Origin: Sulfurovum sp.
GTDB lineage: Bacteria; Campylobacterota; Campylobacteria; Campylobacterales; Sulfurovaceae
Reading direction: 5' to 3'
NCBI GenBank assembly: GCA_011391015.1
Contig: JAABRH010000009.1
Span: forward strand, 1 to 42,425
Length of the DNA stretch: 42,425 bases
Notes under the pieces: model-generated
Told to the model about the DNA's origin: nothing
What the model saw: the letters and a program-made list of their open reading frames with translations, nothing else
Database searches by the model: none
Made by a program: the position numbers and the translations under genes
In this document: piece by piece, positions 26,800 through 36,147 of the stretch
How positions within the stretch are numbered: the stretch's first letter is position 1
Layout: the number at the start of each line of letters is the position of its first letter

Positions 26800-27984
26800 A
26801 TGACCTACCTTGAAACACTGAAACACCCCATTATTAGAAGACTCTCGCTGATACAGTTTATCTCCTACTTTGGAACATGGTTTTCACAGGTAGCTATCTT
26901 CTCGATGATTGTAGCCTATGGCGCAGATGAGGTCACCATTGCCTTAACCGCTGCCATGGCGATGTTTCCTGCTGTGGTTCTTGCTCCGCTGATTGGCATC
27001 ATTATTGACCGTATAGAATTTAAAAAACTGATGCTGATACTGCTGCTCACAGAGATCACAATGACGATAGGATTTATCTTTATTGACTCCTTGGAGTCTG
27101 TCTGGATATTGATGCTTCTGATCTTTTTGCGTTCTTCGGCTGCTTCCATGCTCTTCTCTGCCGAGATGACCCTCTTTCCAAAGCTCGTACAAGGAGAGAT
27201 GCTTAAAAACACGAACGAGATCCACTCCATCATCTGGTCTGTGTGTTACGCTTTTGGCATGGCTGTAGGAGGGCTTGCAACTCATAATATGGGGTTTGAT
27301 ACCGCCTTTATCGTGGATGCTCTGTTGTATAGCATCGCCGTACTGCTTTTGCTTGGACTACAGCTTGGGCTTGACAAAATGGTTCATGTCGACTCTGGTT
27401 GGCAGATGTTTAAAGACGGTTTTTCCTATCTTGTTTCCCAAAAAAAGATTCTTCATCTTCTTTTGCTTCATGCAAGTATCGGACTTACCTCTTTTGATGC
27501 ACTGATCACCCTGCTTGCCGATGTGCACTACAAAGAACTCCTGGCCGTACCGCTTTCGATTGGCTGGATGAATGCGACCAGAGCCCTAGGTCTCATGATT
27601 GGCCCTTTTATCATCAGTAAAATCATCTCAAAACACAATCTGCATTATTTTTTCATCATCCAGGGGCTTGCCATTATGCTCTGGGCAGGGCTTGAATACG
27701 ATTTTTATCTCGCACTCTTGGGTTTATTTGTGACAGGATTTTTTATCACGACGCTCTGGTCTTATACCTATTTGCTGATACAGGAAGAAACTGACCCGGC
27801 GTATATGGGACGAGTGATTTCTTACAATGATATGTTTTTCATGCTCTCCAATGTGGTTACAGCGCTGTTCATCGGCTATGCTGCAGAGTGGGGATTGTCA
27901 TTGGAAGGTATAACGTTTACTCTGGGTCTTGGATTTATCATGACAGCGATGTATTATCTTTGGTTTAAAAAAACCTATCTCTGA
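26800..27984 (+). CDS. MFS transporter
   Basis: The 394-residue protein has about 12 hydrophobic segments and an overall layout of major facilitator efflux proteins of the EntS/multidrug group: a first helix with FGTWFSQVAIFSMIV, then a cytoplasmic loop IGIIIDRIEFKKLM matching the family A motif, and a central loop near residue 200. Substrate cannot be told. It starts 6 bases after the CinA-like gene without a strong ribosome-binding site, and a hairpin follows its stop. Confidence 0.85.
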   Translation: MTYLETLKHPIIRRLSLIQFISYFGTWFSQVAIFSMIVAYGADEVTIALTAAMAMFPAVVLAPLIGIIIDRIEFKKLMLILLLTEITMTIGFIFIDSLESVWILMLLIFLRSSAASMLFSAEMTLFPKLVQGEMLKNTNEIHSIIWSVCYAFGMAVGGLATHNMGFDTAFIVDALLYSIAVLLLLGLQLGLDKMVHVDSGWQMFKDGFSYLVSQKKILHLLLLHASIGLTSFDALITLLADVHYKELLAVPLSIGWMNATRALGLMIGPFIISKIISKHNLHYFFIIQGLAIMLWAGLEYDFYLALLGLFVTGFFITTLWSYTYLLIQEETDPAYMGRVISYNDMFFMLSNVVTALFIGYAAEWGLSLEGITFTLGLGFIMTAMYYLWFKKTYL

Positions 27985-27987
27985 TAC

Positions 27988-28011
27988 ACCATCTTTAGAT
28001 GCAAAGATGGT
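27988..28011. terminator. Hairpin between convergent MFS and acs genes
   Basis: ACCATCTTT (27988-27996) and AAAGATGGT (28003-28011) form a perfect 9-bp stem with a six-base loop. It lies between two converging genes and probably ends transcription on both strands, although no long T-run follows. Confidence 0.6.
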
Positions 28012-28022
28012 AGCACATTTGT

Positions 28023-29990
28023 TTATCTTGCTTTACACAAATTTTCAATAATATCTACAATAGATGGGTCTTCTAGCGTAGAGATGTCCTGAGTGATTGT
28101 TTCACCTTTGGCAATGGCTCTAAGGAGACGACGCATAATCTTGCCTGATCGTGTTTTTGGAAGATCAGGTACAAAGACCATGTCATCACACAGCGCAATA
28201 TTTCCTATCTCATTTTGAATGATCTTATTGATCTCTTTCATGGTCTCAATCTCATCGGCTGCATCATCTTTGTGCACTACTGGTACGGATTTAAGTACAA
28301 CATAGGCAAAGATGCCTTCTCCTTTGAGTTCATGCGGTTTGCCTACCACTGCCACCGCAGCGACATTGCTGTGCTTTTTGATCGCTGCTTCCACTTCAGC
28401 TGTGCCCATACGGTGACCCGATACATTGATCACATCATCCGTACGGCCCGTGATTGTAATGTAGCCATTTTCACCATAAATAGCTCCATCACCTGTAAAA
28501 TAGACTGGTTTTCCCTTATGGATCACATCACCAAAATAAGACTTTCGAAAACGCTCATCATCTCCCCATACCCCGCGTATCTGAGAGGGCCACGGGCGTG
28601 TAACACACATATATCCGCTTTCGCCTTCGCCCACTCTCTCACCCGTCACAGGATCAAGTATTTCAGCCATGATACCCGGCAAAGGAAGTGTTGCACAGGC
28701 TGGTTTTATGGGTGTAGCACCAGGGAGCGGAGATACGATATGCCCGCCTGTCTCAGTCTGCCAATAAGTATCTACGATAGCGCACTTGCTTTGCCCCACT
28801 TCTTCATAGTACCATTTCCATGCAGGCGGATCGATAGGCTCCCCAACAGTTCCGAGTACTTTAAGGGAAGAGAGATCATATTTAGCCGGTTCATCTTCAC
28901 CCATTTTATGTAATACACGAATTGCCGTTGGCGCTGTGTAGAATTGGTTTATTTGGTGCTCTTCTACCATTTTCCATGGACGCCCTGCATCAGGAAAAGT
29001 AATGACCCCCTCAAACATCACCGTCGTAGCCCCCATCGCAAGAGGTCCGTATACGATGTAGGTATGCCCAGTAATCCATCCCACATCCGCTGTACACCAG
29101 TAGGTATCATTTTCTTTCACATCAAACACCCACTCCATGGTCATCTGTGCCCAAAGGATATAGCCTGCGGTGTTGTGCTGTACGCCTTTTGGTTTACCTG
29201 TACTCCCAGAGGTATAGAGCAGAAAGAGAGGGTCTTCACTCTCCATCACTTCAGCATCGCAGCGGTTTGATTTGCTCTTGATGAGTTCATTGTATGAGTA
29301 GTCACGTCCGGCTGCCCATGTCACTGCTTCATTGTTTCTCTCTACAACCAACACGCTCTCAACCGGTGTTTCTCCCGTCAGTGCTGCATCGACCACGGGT
29401 TTGAGCATGTATGGTTTTGTTTTTCTGTACGCACCGTCTGCAGTGATGACCACTTTTGCCTGCGCATCTTCGATCCTGTCACGCAGTGCTTCTGCAGAAA
29501 ATCCCCCAAAGACGATGGAGTGTATCGCACCGATACGTGCACAGGCAAGCATAGCATACGCCGCCTCAGGAATCATCGGCATATAGATAATGACTCTGTC
29601 ACCTTTTTTTACACCAAAATCTTCCTTCAGAAGATTGGCAAATCTGTTTACATTGTAAAAAAGATCCAGATAGGTAATGACCTGTTTGTCCCCGCGGTCA
29701 CCTTCGAAAATGATGGCTGCTTTATTTTTATGCATTTTTAGATGACGGTCGATACATTGGTGTGCAACATTGAGTTTCCCGCCATCGAACCACTTTACAA
29801 AAGGTGCATTAGACTCATCCAGTACACTATCATACGGCTCAAACCAATCGATCTTCTCATCTGCATAGACTTTCCAGAAACCTTCATAATCATCCGTCGC
29901 TTTTTTGACCAAAGCATTGTATTCATCCATACTTTTTATTCTTGCATCTTTTGCAAATTCAGGGTTTGGCTGATAGATTTCTTGTAACAT
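28023..29990 (-). CDS. acs: Acetyl-CoA synthetase
   Basis: Acs converts acetate, ATP and CoA to acetyl-CoA. The 655-residue protein has the full set of adenylate-forming motifs: [42 protein letters not shown] and the carboxy-terminal [14 protein letters not shown], with Lys617 the equivalent of the lysine whose acetylation inactivates Acs in other bacteria. Start: ATG at 29990 with GAGGA before it. It is the last gene of a one-strand acetate cluster; an 8-bp palindrome lies 27 bases before the start. Confidence 0.97.
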   Translation of the reverse strand: MLQEIYQPNPEFAKDARIKSMDEYNALVKKATDDYEGFWKVYADEKIDWFEPYDSVLDESNAPFVKWFDGGKLNVAHQCIDRHLKMHKNKAAIIFEGDRGDKQVITYLDLFYNVNRFANLLKEDFGVKKGDRVIIYMPMIPEAAYAMLACARIGAIHSIVFGGFSAEALRDRIEDAQAKVVITADGAYRKTKPYMLKPVVDAALTGETPVESVLVVERNNEAVTWAAGRDYSYNELIKSKSNRCDAEVMESEDPLFLLYTSGSTGKPKGVQHNTAGYILWAQMTMEWVFDVKENDTYWCTADVGWITGHTYIVYGPLAMGATTVMFEGVITFPDAGRPWKMVEEHQINQFYTAPTAIRVLHKMGEDEPAKYDLSSLKVLGTVGEPIDPPAWKWYYEEVGQSKCAIVDTYWQTETGGHIVSPLPGATPIKPACATLPLPGIMAEILDPVTGERVGEGESGYMCVTRPWPSQIRGVWGDDERFRKSYFGDVIHKGKPVYFTGDGAIYGENGYITITGRTDDVINVSGHRMGTAEVEAAIKKHSNVAAVAVVGKPHELKGEGIFAYVVLKSVPVVHKDDAADEIETMKEINKIIQNEIGNIALCDDMVFVPDLPKTRSGKIMRRLLRAIAKGETITQDISTLEDPSIVDIIENLCKAR

Positions 29991-30016
29991 AGTTCATCCT
30001 CATGTAAATTTATGTA

Positions 30017-30036
30017 AAAATTACCGCTGTAATTTT
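30017..30036. promoter_or_regulatory. Palindrome upstream of acs, Crp/Fnr-like spacing
   Basis: AAAATTAC (30017-30024), CGCT, GTAATTTT (30029-30036): perfect 8-base arms. The core ATTAC-N4-GTAAT has the 5-4-5 geometry of Crp/Fnr-family sites. It sits between the exonuclease gene and acs. A weak terminator hairpin is the alternative, because T's follow on the minus strand. Confidence 0.5.
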
Positions 30037-30045
30037 AAAATAAAT

Positions 30046-30678
30046 TTAAACTCTACGCAATGCGCCTTTACTTCTTGACATATTTTTTAACTTGATATAC
30101 ATCATGGCTGTCATCACCGCATCATTGAGTGCATCATGCCCCGGCAGGTTCGGCAAAGCCAGATCTTTAACTATAGAATCAAATCTCAAATCGATATGCC
30201 CCTGAGGTATTCTTGCAATTTTCTGATCATAATAGAGTGCAGAGACCTCTTCTTTTCTGTTGGGTAGCGTTATACCAAACATGGGCTTAAGAGTTTTGTT
30301 TATCATCGCCACATCAAACTCAAGATAGTAGCCCACCAGTGTTTGGCTGCCTATATAATACAGAAATTTCTCTATCGCTTCATCCAAAGGAATCGCTCCG
30401 TCCAAATCACAGTTTCTTATTTGATGAATGGTAATGCTTTTATGGTTTATTTCTTCTTTTTGCTGAACCAAAAGATGTAATGCTTCATTGGTTAAAATTT
30501 TGTTTCCTTTTATTTTAACTGCACCTATAGAAATAATGTCATCAATTTTTGGGTTCAGTCCTGTTGTTTCGCAATCAAATACAACATATTCATCTGCGTC
30601 GGGTTCTTCAAACAAAAAAGAAAAACGCTCCTCTTTTAAACATTTAAAATTGCGTTTTTGTTTCCATTTTTCAAACAT
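30046..30678 (-). CDS. DnaQ-like 3'-5' exonuclease (DEDDh)
   Basis: The 210-residue protein has all catalytic residues of a DEDDh exonuclease: Asp35 and Glu37 in VFDCETTGLNP, Asp122 in YYLEFDVAMIN, and His181/Asp186 in GHDALNDAV. The family includes the polymerase III proofreading subunit and RNases; this short version linked to a nucleotidyltransferase protein is unlikely to be the main replicase subunit. It starts 3 bases after the upstream DUF294-type gene, so the two are co-expressed within the acetate cluster. Substrate is unknown. Confidence 0.88.
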   Translation of the reverse strand: MFEKWKQKRNFKCLKEERFSFLFEEPDADEYVVFDCETTGLNPKIDDIISIGAVKIKGNKILTNEALHLLVQQKEEINHKSITIHQIRNCDLDGAIPLDEAIEKFLYYIGSQTLVGYYLEFDVAMINKTLKPMFGITLPNRKEEVSALYYDQKIARIPQGHIDLRFDSIVKDLALPNLPGHDALNDAVMTAMMYIKLKNMSRSKGALRRV

Positions 30679-30681
30679 ACC

Positions 30682-32508
30682 TTAACTTACCACTGACAGA
30701 TGAAAATGATGACTAATACGTTTTTTGAATGCATTGACTGTCTTTAAAACCTCTTTGAGTGCATCTCTCTCAATTTTACTCAGAGCACTTAAAGAAATGT
30801 AGTTATCAATTGGTTCGCCTTTTGACTGTTTGATTAGCTGTGCATCCAGTCTTAAGGTATTGATCACCTCCAACGCTTCAATTAGATTCTTCGCATCTTG
30901 TTTACTAAGGTAGCCAATATTGTTAAGTTCTTTAATTCTCAAAGAGGTATTTGTCAGAGTTATCCCATACTCTAAAGCCAGTCCCCTCACCCCATGAACC
31001 AATGCAAAAAGTGCACCTTTTTTCATGTCTATCTGATTTTTATGTTCTTTATCAGTGCTGATAAATTGCGAAAATAGTCCTAATGGAGATTCAAAATGCT
31101 CAATGGCACGTACAAAATGTGGTAGTATGGTCTTTGTCTCTTGCACTTTTTGTATCATATAGGCTTTGAGCCTTTGATGCAGGCTTTCATCTCCTGCCAC
31201 ACTCATGGAATCGAAAAGGATTGCCATGTCCATAAAACCCTCATACGTTGGGGCATCTACCCATGTGTCGATATCTTTTTTATATGCCCTAAGTGACTTA
31301 GCCCATTTGGGGTTAATCATCATCACATTGCCTTCACAGCGGGGAAACCCTATCTCATCCAATACTGCAATAAACCGTTGCGTTATTTCTTCCAACCACT
31401 CTGGCTCATAGGTATCTTCAAATATCAATGCATTGTCCTGATCCGTACGCAAGATTTGCTCCCCCCGACCTTCACTTCCCAATACGATAAAGTTTGACTT
31501 TTCTCTACACTCCTTTGGCATGATAAACATAAAAATTTTCATATACATCTTACGGTTAATCTCTGAGATAAGTTTGGCAATATACCGCGTTTTAATCCCT
31601 TTGGCATGTAACGCTTCTATGATGACATTGACTCTTTTTACCGCAGTGATAACCGCATCTAGCGTGAGTGCTTTTTCTACTTGAACACTCACAAGATGTG
31701 TTTGATTGGAAAAATAACTCAAGAGGTCGATCAACTCTAAAATACCTATGGCTTTGCCCTGTTCATCCAAAACCGGAAGATGTTTGATTGAGTGTCCTGT
31801 CATAAGTAAAAGAATGTTAAAAAGCAACTCTCCCTCTTGTATAGTAGAGATGGGATAAGTTTGTATATCTGCTGCCACTCTAAGGTTTTCTTTCTCTTTA
31901 TTGAGTATGTAGTAGCGTAAATCTTTATCAGTGATGATTCCATATCCCTCAGAATTTTCAACCAATATGGAAGTCGCATTTTCTCTATCCATCTGTTCCA
32001 GTGCTTCTAAAATCAGTGTTTGTTCTTGTGCAATAAACACTTCATGAAGAATAGACTTATCTACCCTTGATACCATCAAATCACCAATGGCTGAAAACTC
32101 TTTTTTGTCTTTTAGCAACTTCATCCTCTCTACCATCGTAGAAAAAAAGTATGCCTTAAATGTCTGGTTTTTTTGAGTCAATGCTAAAAATACCTTTGCC
32201 GGTATCTCATAACAGATCAGCTCCTCATCGACACTATAGTCATAATCCGAAGTTTTATTCTCAATCAATTCGATACCACCAAATGTATCATGATTTTGAT
32301 ACACGTCAATCATCTCTTCTTCTTTTTGACACACTACCCTACCTTTAATAATATAATAGAGGGATTGTAATGTAGCATGTTGACGAATAAGAACTGTTGA
32401 TTTTGGATAATACGCGATTTGAGCAGAAGTTTCTATTTCTGAGAAAGACTCCTCATCCATATATGAAAAAGGAATGTATGTTTTCAAACTTTCTAATAAT
32501 GCAATCAT
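30682..32508 (-). CDS. cNMP-binding / CBS / DUF294 nucleotidyltransferase regulator
   Basis: The 608-residue protein has three parts. Residues 1-130 resemble a cyclic-nucleotide-binding barrel (YYIIKGRVVC, GGIELIENK). Residues about 150-270 are two CBS motifs (ENATSILVENSEGYGIITDKDLR and HLPVLDEQGKAIGILELIDLL), which usually sense adenine nucleotides. The rest is a GlnD-like nucleotidyltransferase with GSEGRGEQ at 344-351 and the metal-binding Asp356 and Asp358 in TDQDNA, followed by a helical substrate-binding domain. By analogy with GlnD it may attach a nucleotide to a partner protein. It lies after actP and a strong hairpin. Target is unknown. Confidence 0.88.
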   Translation of the reverse strand: MIALLESLKTYIPFSYMDEESFSEIETSAQIAYYPKSTVLIRQHATLQSLYYIIKGRVVCQKEEEMIDVYQNHDTFGGIELIENKTSDYDYSVDEELICYEIPAKVFLALTQKNQTFKAYFFSTMVERMKLLKDKKEFSAIGDLMVSRVDKSILHEVFIAQEQTLILEALEQMDRENATSILVENSEGYGIITDKDLRYYILNKEKENLRVAADIQTYPISTIQEGELLFNILLLMTGHSIKHLPVLDEQGKAIGILELIDLLSYFSNQTHLVSVQVEKALTLDAVITAVKRVNVIIEALHAKGIKTRYIAKLISEINRKMYMKIFMFIMPKECREKSNFIVLGSEGRGEQILRTDQDNALIFEDTYEPEWLEEITQRFIAVLDEIGFPRCEGNVMMINPKWAKSLRAYKKDIDTWVDAPTYEGFMDMAILFDSMSVAGDESLHQRLKAYMIQKVQETKTILPHFVRAIEHFESPLGLFSQFISTDKEHKNQIDMKKGALFALVHGVRGLALEYGITLTNTSLRIKELNNIGYLSKQDAKNLIEALEVINTLRLDAQLIKQSKGEPIDNYISLSALSKIERDALKEVLKTVNAFKKRISHHFHLSVVS

Positions 32509-32535
32509 GATTTTGTTTTCTGCTCTATTGTATGG

Positions 32536-32561
32536 TTCTAAAGCCCTAAAGGACTTTAGAA
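32536..32561. terminator. Strong 11-bp hairpin between actP and the DUF294-type gene
   Basis: TTCTAAAGCCC (32536-32546), TAAA loop, GGACTTTAGAA (32551-32561) pair over 11 positions with one G-T wobble. On the transcribed (minus) strand no T-run follows, so it looks more like a partial terminator or an RNA-stabilising stem that sets different levels for the symporter and downstream genes. Confidence 0.6.
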
Positions 32562-32567
32562 GGATTT

Positions 32568-34238
32568 TTAGTGACTTGTGTTGGCATCATCTGCACCAAT
32601 GCCTGTTTGACATCTGATATCTTGCGCATCAAATGCATCCATACATCTTTGTGCGTCATCTGATTTGTCTGTAACAGAAAAAAACCAAATAGCCATAAAT
32701 GCTAAAGGCATTGAGAACACAGCCGGAAAGCTATAAGGTACAATGGCTGAAGCATTACCTAAGATATCTACCCAAACACCAGGACCAAGGATGACAAGCA
32801 TAAGTGCCGAGATCAAACCGATATATCCACCCACCACTGCACCTCTTGTTGTGAGCTTTTTCCAGAAGATTGACATAAACAATACAGGGAAGTTGGCTGA
32901 TGCAGCGATGGTAAATGCCAGAGCAACAACAAATGCGATATTTTGTTTTTCAAAAGCGATACCAAATACGATTCCCGCAATACCAATAGCAACAGTCGCC
33001 ATTTTTGAAACATTCATCTCTTTTTTCTCATCTACTTTAGATGTTGCAAATGCATTGGCATAAAGATCATGTGATATTGCCGAAGCACCTGCCAAAGTAA
33101 GACCAGAAACCACTGCAAGAATAGTAGCAAAGGCAACTGCAGATATAAATCCTAAGAAGTAATCACCGCCTACTGCGTGAGCAAGCCAGACTGCTGCCAT
33201 GTTGTTCATCCCTTTGAGCGTTACACCATCTGCTGCCAAATAAGAACCTGCTGGGTCACCAAGTACAAGCACAATAGCACCAAAACCCATAATAAATGTC
33301 AGTACATAAAAATAACCGATAAGACCTGTTGCAACAAAGACTGATTTTCTTGCCTCTTTTGCATCAGCAACCGTAAAGAATCTCATCAGAATATGAGGAA
33401 GACCTGCTGTACCGAACATCAAAGCAATACCTAAAGAAATCGCTGAAATAGGATCGCTTACAAGTCCGCCGGGGCTCATAATGGCTACACCTTGAGCATG
33501 AATCTCTGTTGCTCTTGTAAAAAGTGCATCAAAGCTAAATCCAAATTTGGCCATCACCATAATGGACATAAATGTTGTACCTGCAAGAAGTAAAACCGCT
33601 TTAATGATCTGTACCCATGTGGTTGCAAGCATACCGCCAAACACGACATATAAGATCATCAGTATACCAACAAGAACAACGGCAAACTCATAATTCAAAC
33701 CAAATAGAATCTTAATCAATTGACCTGCACCAACCATTTGAGCAATCAAATAAAGAATAACAACAGACAAAGATCCCAGTGCTGCTAAAATTCTTACCTG
33801 TTTTTGTTTCAATCTATAGGCAGTCACATCGGCGAAGGTATATTTACCAAGATTTCTAAGCTGCTCAGAAATCATAAAAAGAATGATAGGCCACCCAACC
33901 AGAAAACCGATTGAGAAGATAAGACCATCATACCCTTTAAGGTATACCATTCCGGTAATGCCAAGGAAAGAGGCTGCTGACATATAGTCTCCAGCAATCG
34001 CTGTACCGTTTTGCGTACCTGTTATACCGCCGCCTGCAGTATAAAAGTCTTTAGCCGATTTTGTTCTTTTGGAAGCCCAATACGTCACACCCAGTGTTGC
34101 CGCCACAAAAATAAAGAACATCACAATCGCAGGAATATTCATAGATTCCGCTTTTGCCGTCTCACCAATATCTGCACCGACTGCCATGGCAACCGTAAGT
34201 CCTGCTACCGTAAATAGAGATAAAATTCTACTCAACAT
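32568..34238 (-). CDS. actP: Cation:acetate symporter
   Basis: The 556-residue inner-membrane protein belongs to the sodium:solute symporter family with about 13 transmembrane segments and a leading signal-like segment. ActP-specific stretches are [33 protein letters not shown] and [15 protein letters not shown]. It takes up acetate and related short carboxylates. The ATG overlaps the yjcH stop as TAATG, and acs lies three genes downstream, which supports acetate as substrate. Confidence 0.93.
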   Translation of the reverse strand: MLSRILSLFTVAGLTVAMAVGADIGETAKAESMNIPAIVMFFIFVAATLGVTYWASKRTKSAKDFYTAGGGITGTQNGTAIAGDYMSAASFLGITGMVYLKGYDGLIFSIGFLVGWPIILFMISEQLRNLGKYTFADVTAYRLKQKQVRILAALGSLSVVILYLIAQMVGAGQLIKILFGLNYEFAVVLVGILMILYVVFGGMLATTWVQIIKAVLLLAGTTFMSIMVMAKFGFSFDALFTRATEIHAQGVAIMSPGGLVSDPISAISLGIALMFGTAGLPHILMRFFTVADAKEARKSVFVATGLIGYFYVLTFIMGFGAIVLVLGDPAGSYLAADGVTLKGMNNMAAVWLAHAVGGDYFLGFISAVAFATILAVVSGLTLAGASAISHDLYANAFATSKVDEKKEMNVSKMATVAIGIAGIVFGIAFEKQNIAFVVALAFTIAASANFPVLFMSIFWKKLTTRGAVVGGYIGLISALMLVILGPGVWVDILGNASAIVPYSFPAVFSMPLAFMAIWFFSVTDKSDDAQRCMDAFDAQDIRCQTGIGADDANTSH

Positions 34239-34558
34239 TAATTCATCTCCTTTTTCAAATCACTTTTTAATTCATTTAAGATTCCATCAAATTCACTATT
34301 GGCTCTTCTTACATACACACCTGTCATTACAAACGCAAAAACAATAATGGCTATACCAATAGGAATACCCCATGTTGCCATACCATCAGGGCTTATTTTT
34401 GTTCCCAATGTTTCGGGGCTGAATGCAATAAATAAAATAAATGCATAATAGACTACTAACATGATAATAGTCAGCGTCCATGCAAATTTACTTCTTGTAC
34501 TTACTAAGTGTTGATACTTAGGATTATTTTTAATCACTTGTACATGTTCTTTCGTCAT
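34238..34558 (-). CDS. yjcH: DUF485 membrane protein YjcH
   Basis: The 106-residue protein has two transmembrane helices, about residues 28-46 and 66-87, and the family pattern [18 protein letters not shown] followed by [19 protein letters not shown] and [11 protein letters not shown]. YjcH is regularly encoded just before actP and is thought to help the symporter fold or work. An AAGGAGAAAAG site precedes the ATG, and it overlaps actP by one base. Confidence 0.92.
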   Translation of the reverse strand: MTKEHVQVIKNNPKYQHLVSTRSKFAWTLTIIMLVVYYAFILFIAFSPETLGTKISPDGMATWGIPIGIAIIVFAFVMTGVYVRRANSEFDGILNELKSDLKKEMN

Positions 34559-34626
34559 CTTTTCTCCTTATAGTTTTACGTGTAAGCAACCAATACTGCT
34601 CACGCAATCAATTTTTAAATATTTCA

Positions 34627-36000
34627 TTAAAAGTTGTAGTTTGCTATAACTCTGTATTCATCCCAGTCTAAATCTGGTGCAAAATCTCTTGGGTAATTGG
34701 CTCTAAGTTTTAAATTAAGACCTTTTACTGCTGCGACATCGTATGATATATCAAACCCACTTTCTGTTGCCGTCCATGCTTTTCCTGGTTTATATGTGTT
34801 CAATGAGCCCACATCAAACTCTGCATAGTACGCAGAAGCTAAAATTCCCGTGTCGGAAAACTTATAAGCTCCTGCCACTTTCCAAGTATCAGTGTCTGCA
34901 AAGAATTGATGTCTTGTTACCATACCTTGTGTATATGCCGGCATACCACCCCATGGAGTGATAATCCCACCATTCATTGTCCCGTCACTGTCCCCTGTTA
35001 TAGAATAGGCAGCATATCCGCTGAGTGCACCATATGATACACCTATTTTGGTTCCAAAATAGTCACTGTCTACAGAAGCTGCAAAAGTATCACCAATATC
35101 TGTTTCATTTATGTATTGTCCAGAAACAGTCATCTTAACAGTATCTGTGACAGTCCAAGTATAATCTGCATCTAAATATATTAAATTAAGAATATCCCAC
35201 GCAATGTAATCCCATAGTTGGGCTTTTAAACCTTCTATTCCTGTATACACTGCTGCCAATGCTGTAACACCTGCTGTACTGTTATCTGTGCTGCCATCAC
35301 CATTTACATCATTGTAGCCCAAAGCAATAGTTCCCATATTTGCAAACGTACCGCTTGAGCCTTCTTTAAAACCCAAACCATAACCACTTTGAAGTGCCAG
35401 TGCTTGATTCGAAGGATCACCGACACTATAGACATTCGAGAATGTACCCGTTGTCTCTCTGCTTACATGTGCAGCGATCAATGTAGTATTTTCCACATCC
35501 GTGTTACTGAGTACAGCTGCTTCAAAAAGGTTTGGCAGCATTCTTGCATCATCTGCACCTGCCATAGGTGTATTAAGTTCTTGACGCCCTATTTTAATAC
35601 TGGTATTGCTAAATGCATAGTTCATATATGCCTGTCCAATAAATGCATAATTATCAAAATTATCTCCATAATGCGAAGGTTCGTAACTTGAAGAACCGAT
35701 AACGTCCGCATCTTCACTATGGATATCAAAACCATATGTTCCATAAGCTGCCACTACAGCACTAAAGCCATTCATTACTGGTGATTTATATCCAATATAA
35801 CCACCTGTAGCAAGTGCATTACGATTATTGTTTACCGTACCAGCATAGGTTCTGTCAATGTAAAATGTTCTGGATTGTCCAAAAATCTCACCATAATCCG
35901 GCTCTGCTGCCACCTCTACTACGGACTCAACAGGCTTTATCTCTCCACCCGCCATAAGCACCGCAGATACTATGACTGATAGCACTAGGTACTTTCTCAT
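34627..36000 (-). CDS. Outer-membrane porin (OprD/MOMP-like)
   Basis: The 457-residue protein has a signal peptide (MRKYLVLSVIVSAVLMAG) and alternating beta-strand patterns typical of a trimeric or OprD-like porin; it ends in Phe, the usual last residue of outer-membrane barrels (VIANYNF). An early block FGQSRTFYIDRTY resembles epsilonproteobacterial major porins. It probably lets acetate or other small carboxylates through the outer membrane, given its place between a sensory pair and yjcH-actP. An AAGGAGAAG site precedes the ATG at 36000. A repeat array lies just upstream. Confidence 0.85.
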   Translation of the reverse strand: MRKYLVLSVIVSAVLMAGGEIKPVESVVEVAAEPDYGEIFGQSRTFYIDRTYAGTVNNNRNALATGGYIGYKSPVMNGFSAVVAAYGTYGFDIHSEDADVIGSSSYEPSHYGDNFDNYAFIGQAYMNYAFSNTSIKIGRQELNTPMAGADDARMLPNLFEAAVLSNTDVENTTLIAAHVSRETTGTFSNVYSVGDPSNQALALQSGYGLGFKEGSSGTFANMGTIALGYNDVNGDGSTDNSTAGVTALAAVYTGIEGLKAQLWDYIAWDILNLIYLDADYTWTVTDTVKMTVSGQYINETDIGDTFAASVDSDYFGTKIGVSYGALSGYAAYSITGDSDGTMNGGIITPWGGMPAYTQGMVTRHQFFADTDTWKVAGAYKFSDTGILASAYYAEFDVGSLNTYKPGKAWTATESGFDISYDVAAVKGLNLKLRANYPRDFAPDLDWDEYRVIANYNF

Positions 36001-36037
36001 CTCTTCTCCTTCATTTATATTACATGGGGAGTATGCG

Positions 36038-36067
36038 CCATTAACATAGCATTAACGTAGCATCAAC
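36038..36067 (-). promoter_or_regulatory. Three 11-bp-spaced repeats, likely response-regulator operator
   Basis: On the plus strand CCATTAAC (36038-36045), GCATTAAC (36049-36056) and GCATCAAC (36060-36067) repeat with exactly 11 bp spacing. OmpR-family regulators bind such head-to-tail sites on one helix face. A -10-like TAATAT at 36017-36022 (minus strand) would put the nearest copy over the -35 region of the porin promoter, as in activated promoters. Confidence 0.65.
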
Positions 36068-36091
36068 AAAAAGAAGAAGTAAAGTTGTATT

Positions 36092-36123
36092 AAAAAAAGT
36101 TATCTGTGTATATTGGTTACAGA
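36092..36123 (-). terminator. Weak terminator after the response-regulator gene
   Basis: On the minus strand a 5-bp stem TCTGT/ACAGA (36119-36123 with 36103-36107) is followed after four bases by seven T's (36098-36092). It lies just after the regulator stop and would separate the sensory operon from the porin operon. The stem is short. Confidence 0.4.
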
Positions 36124-36147
36124 GGAAAATACTTTTATCGTCAAAAT

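Noticed and set aside
28215-28913. A 232-codon open frame on the plus strand opposite acs
   Set aside because: It lies wholly antisense to a well-conserved enzyme, has irregular His/Cys-rich composition and no ribosome-binding site. It is a by-product of acs codon use.
34559-34626. Possible hairpin between the porin gene and yjcH
   Set aside because: The arms pair only with a two-base bulge and no T-run follows. Read-through from the porin into yjcH-actP seems likely, so I do not call a terminator.
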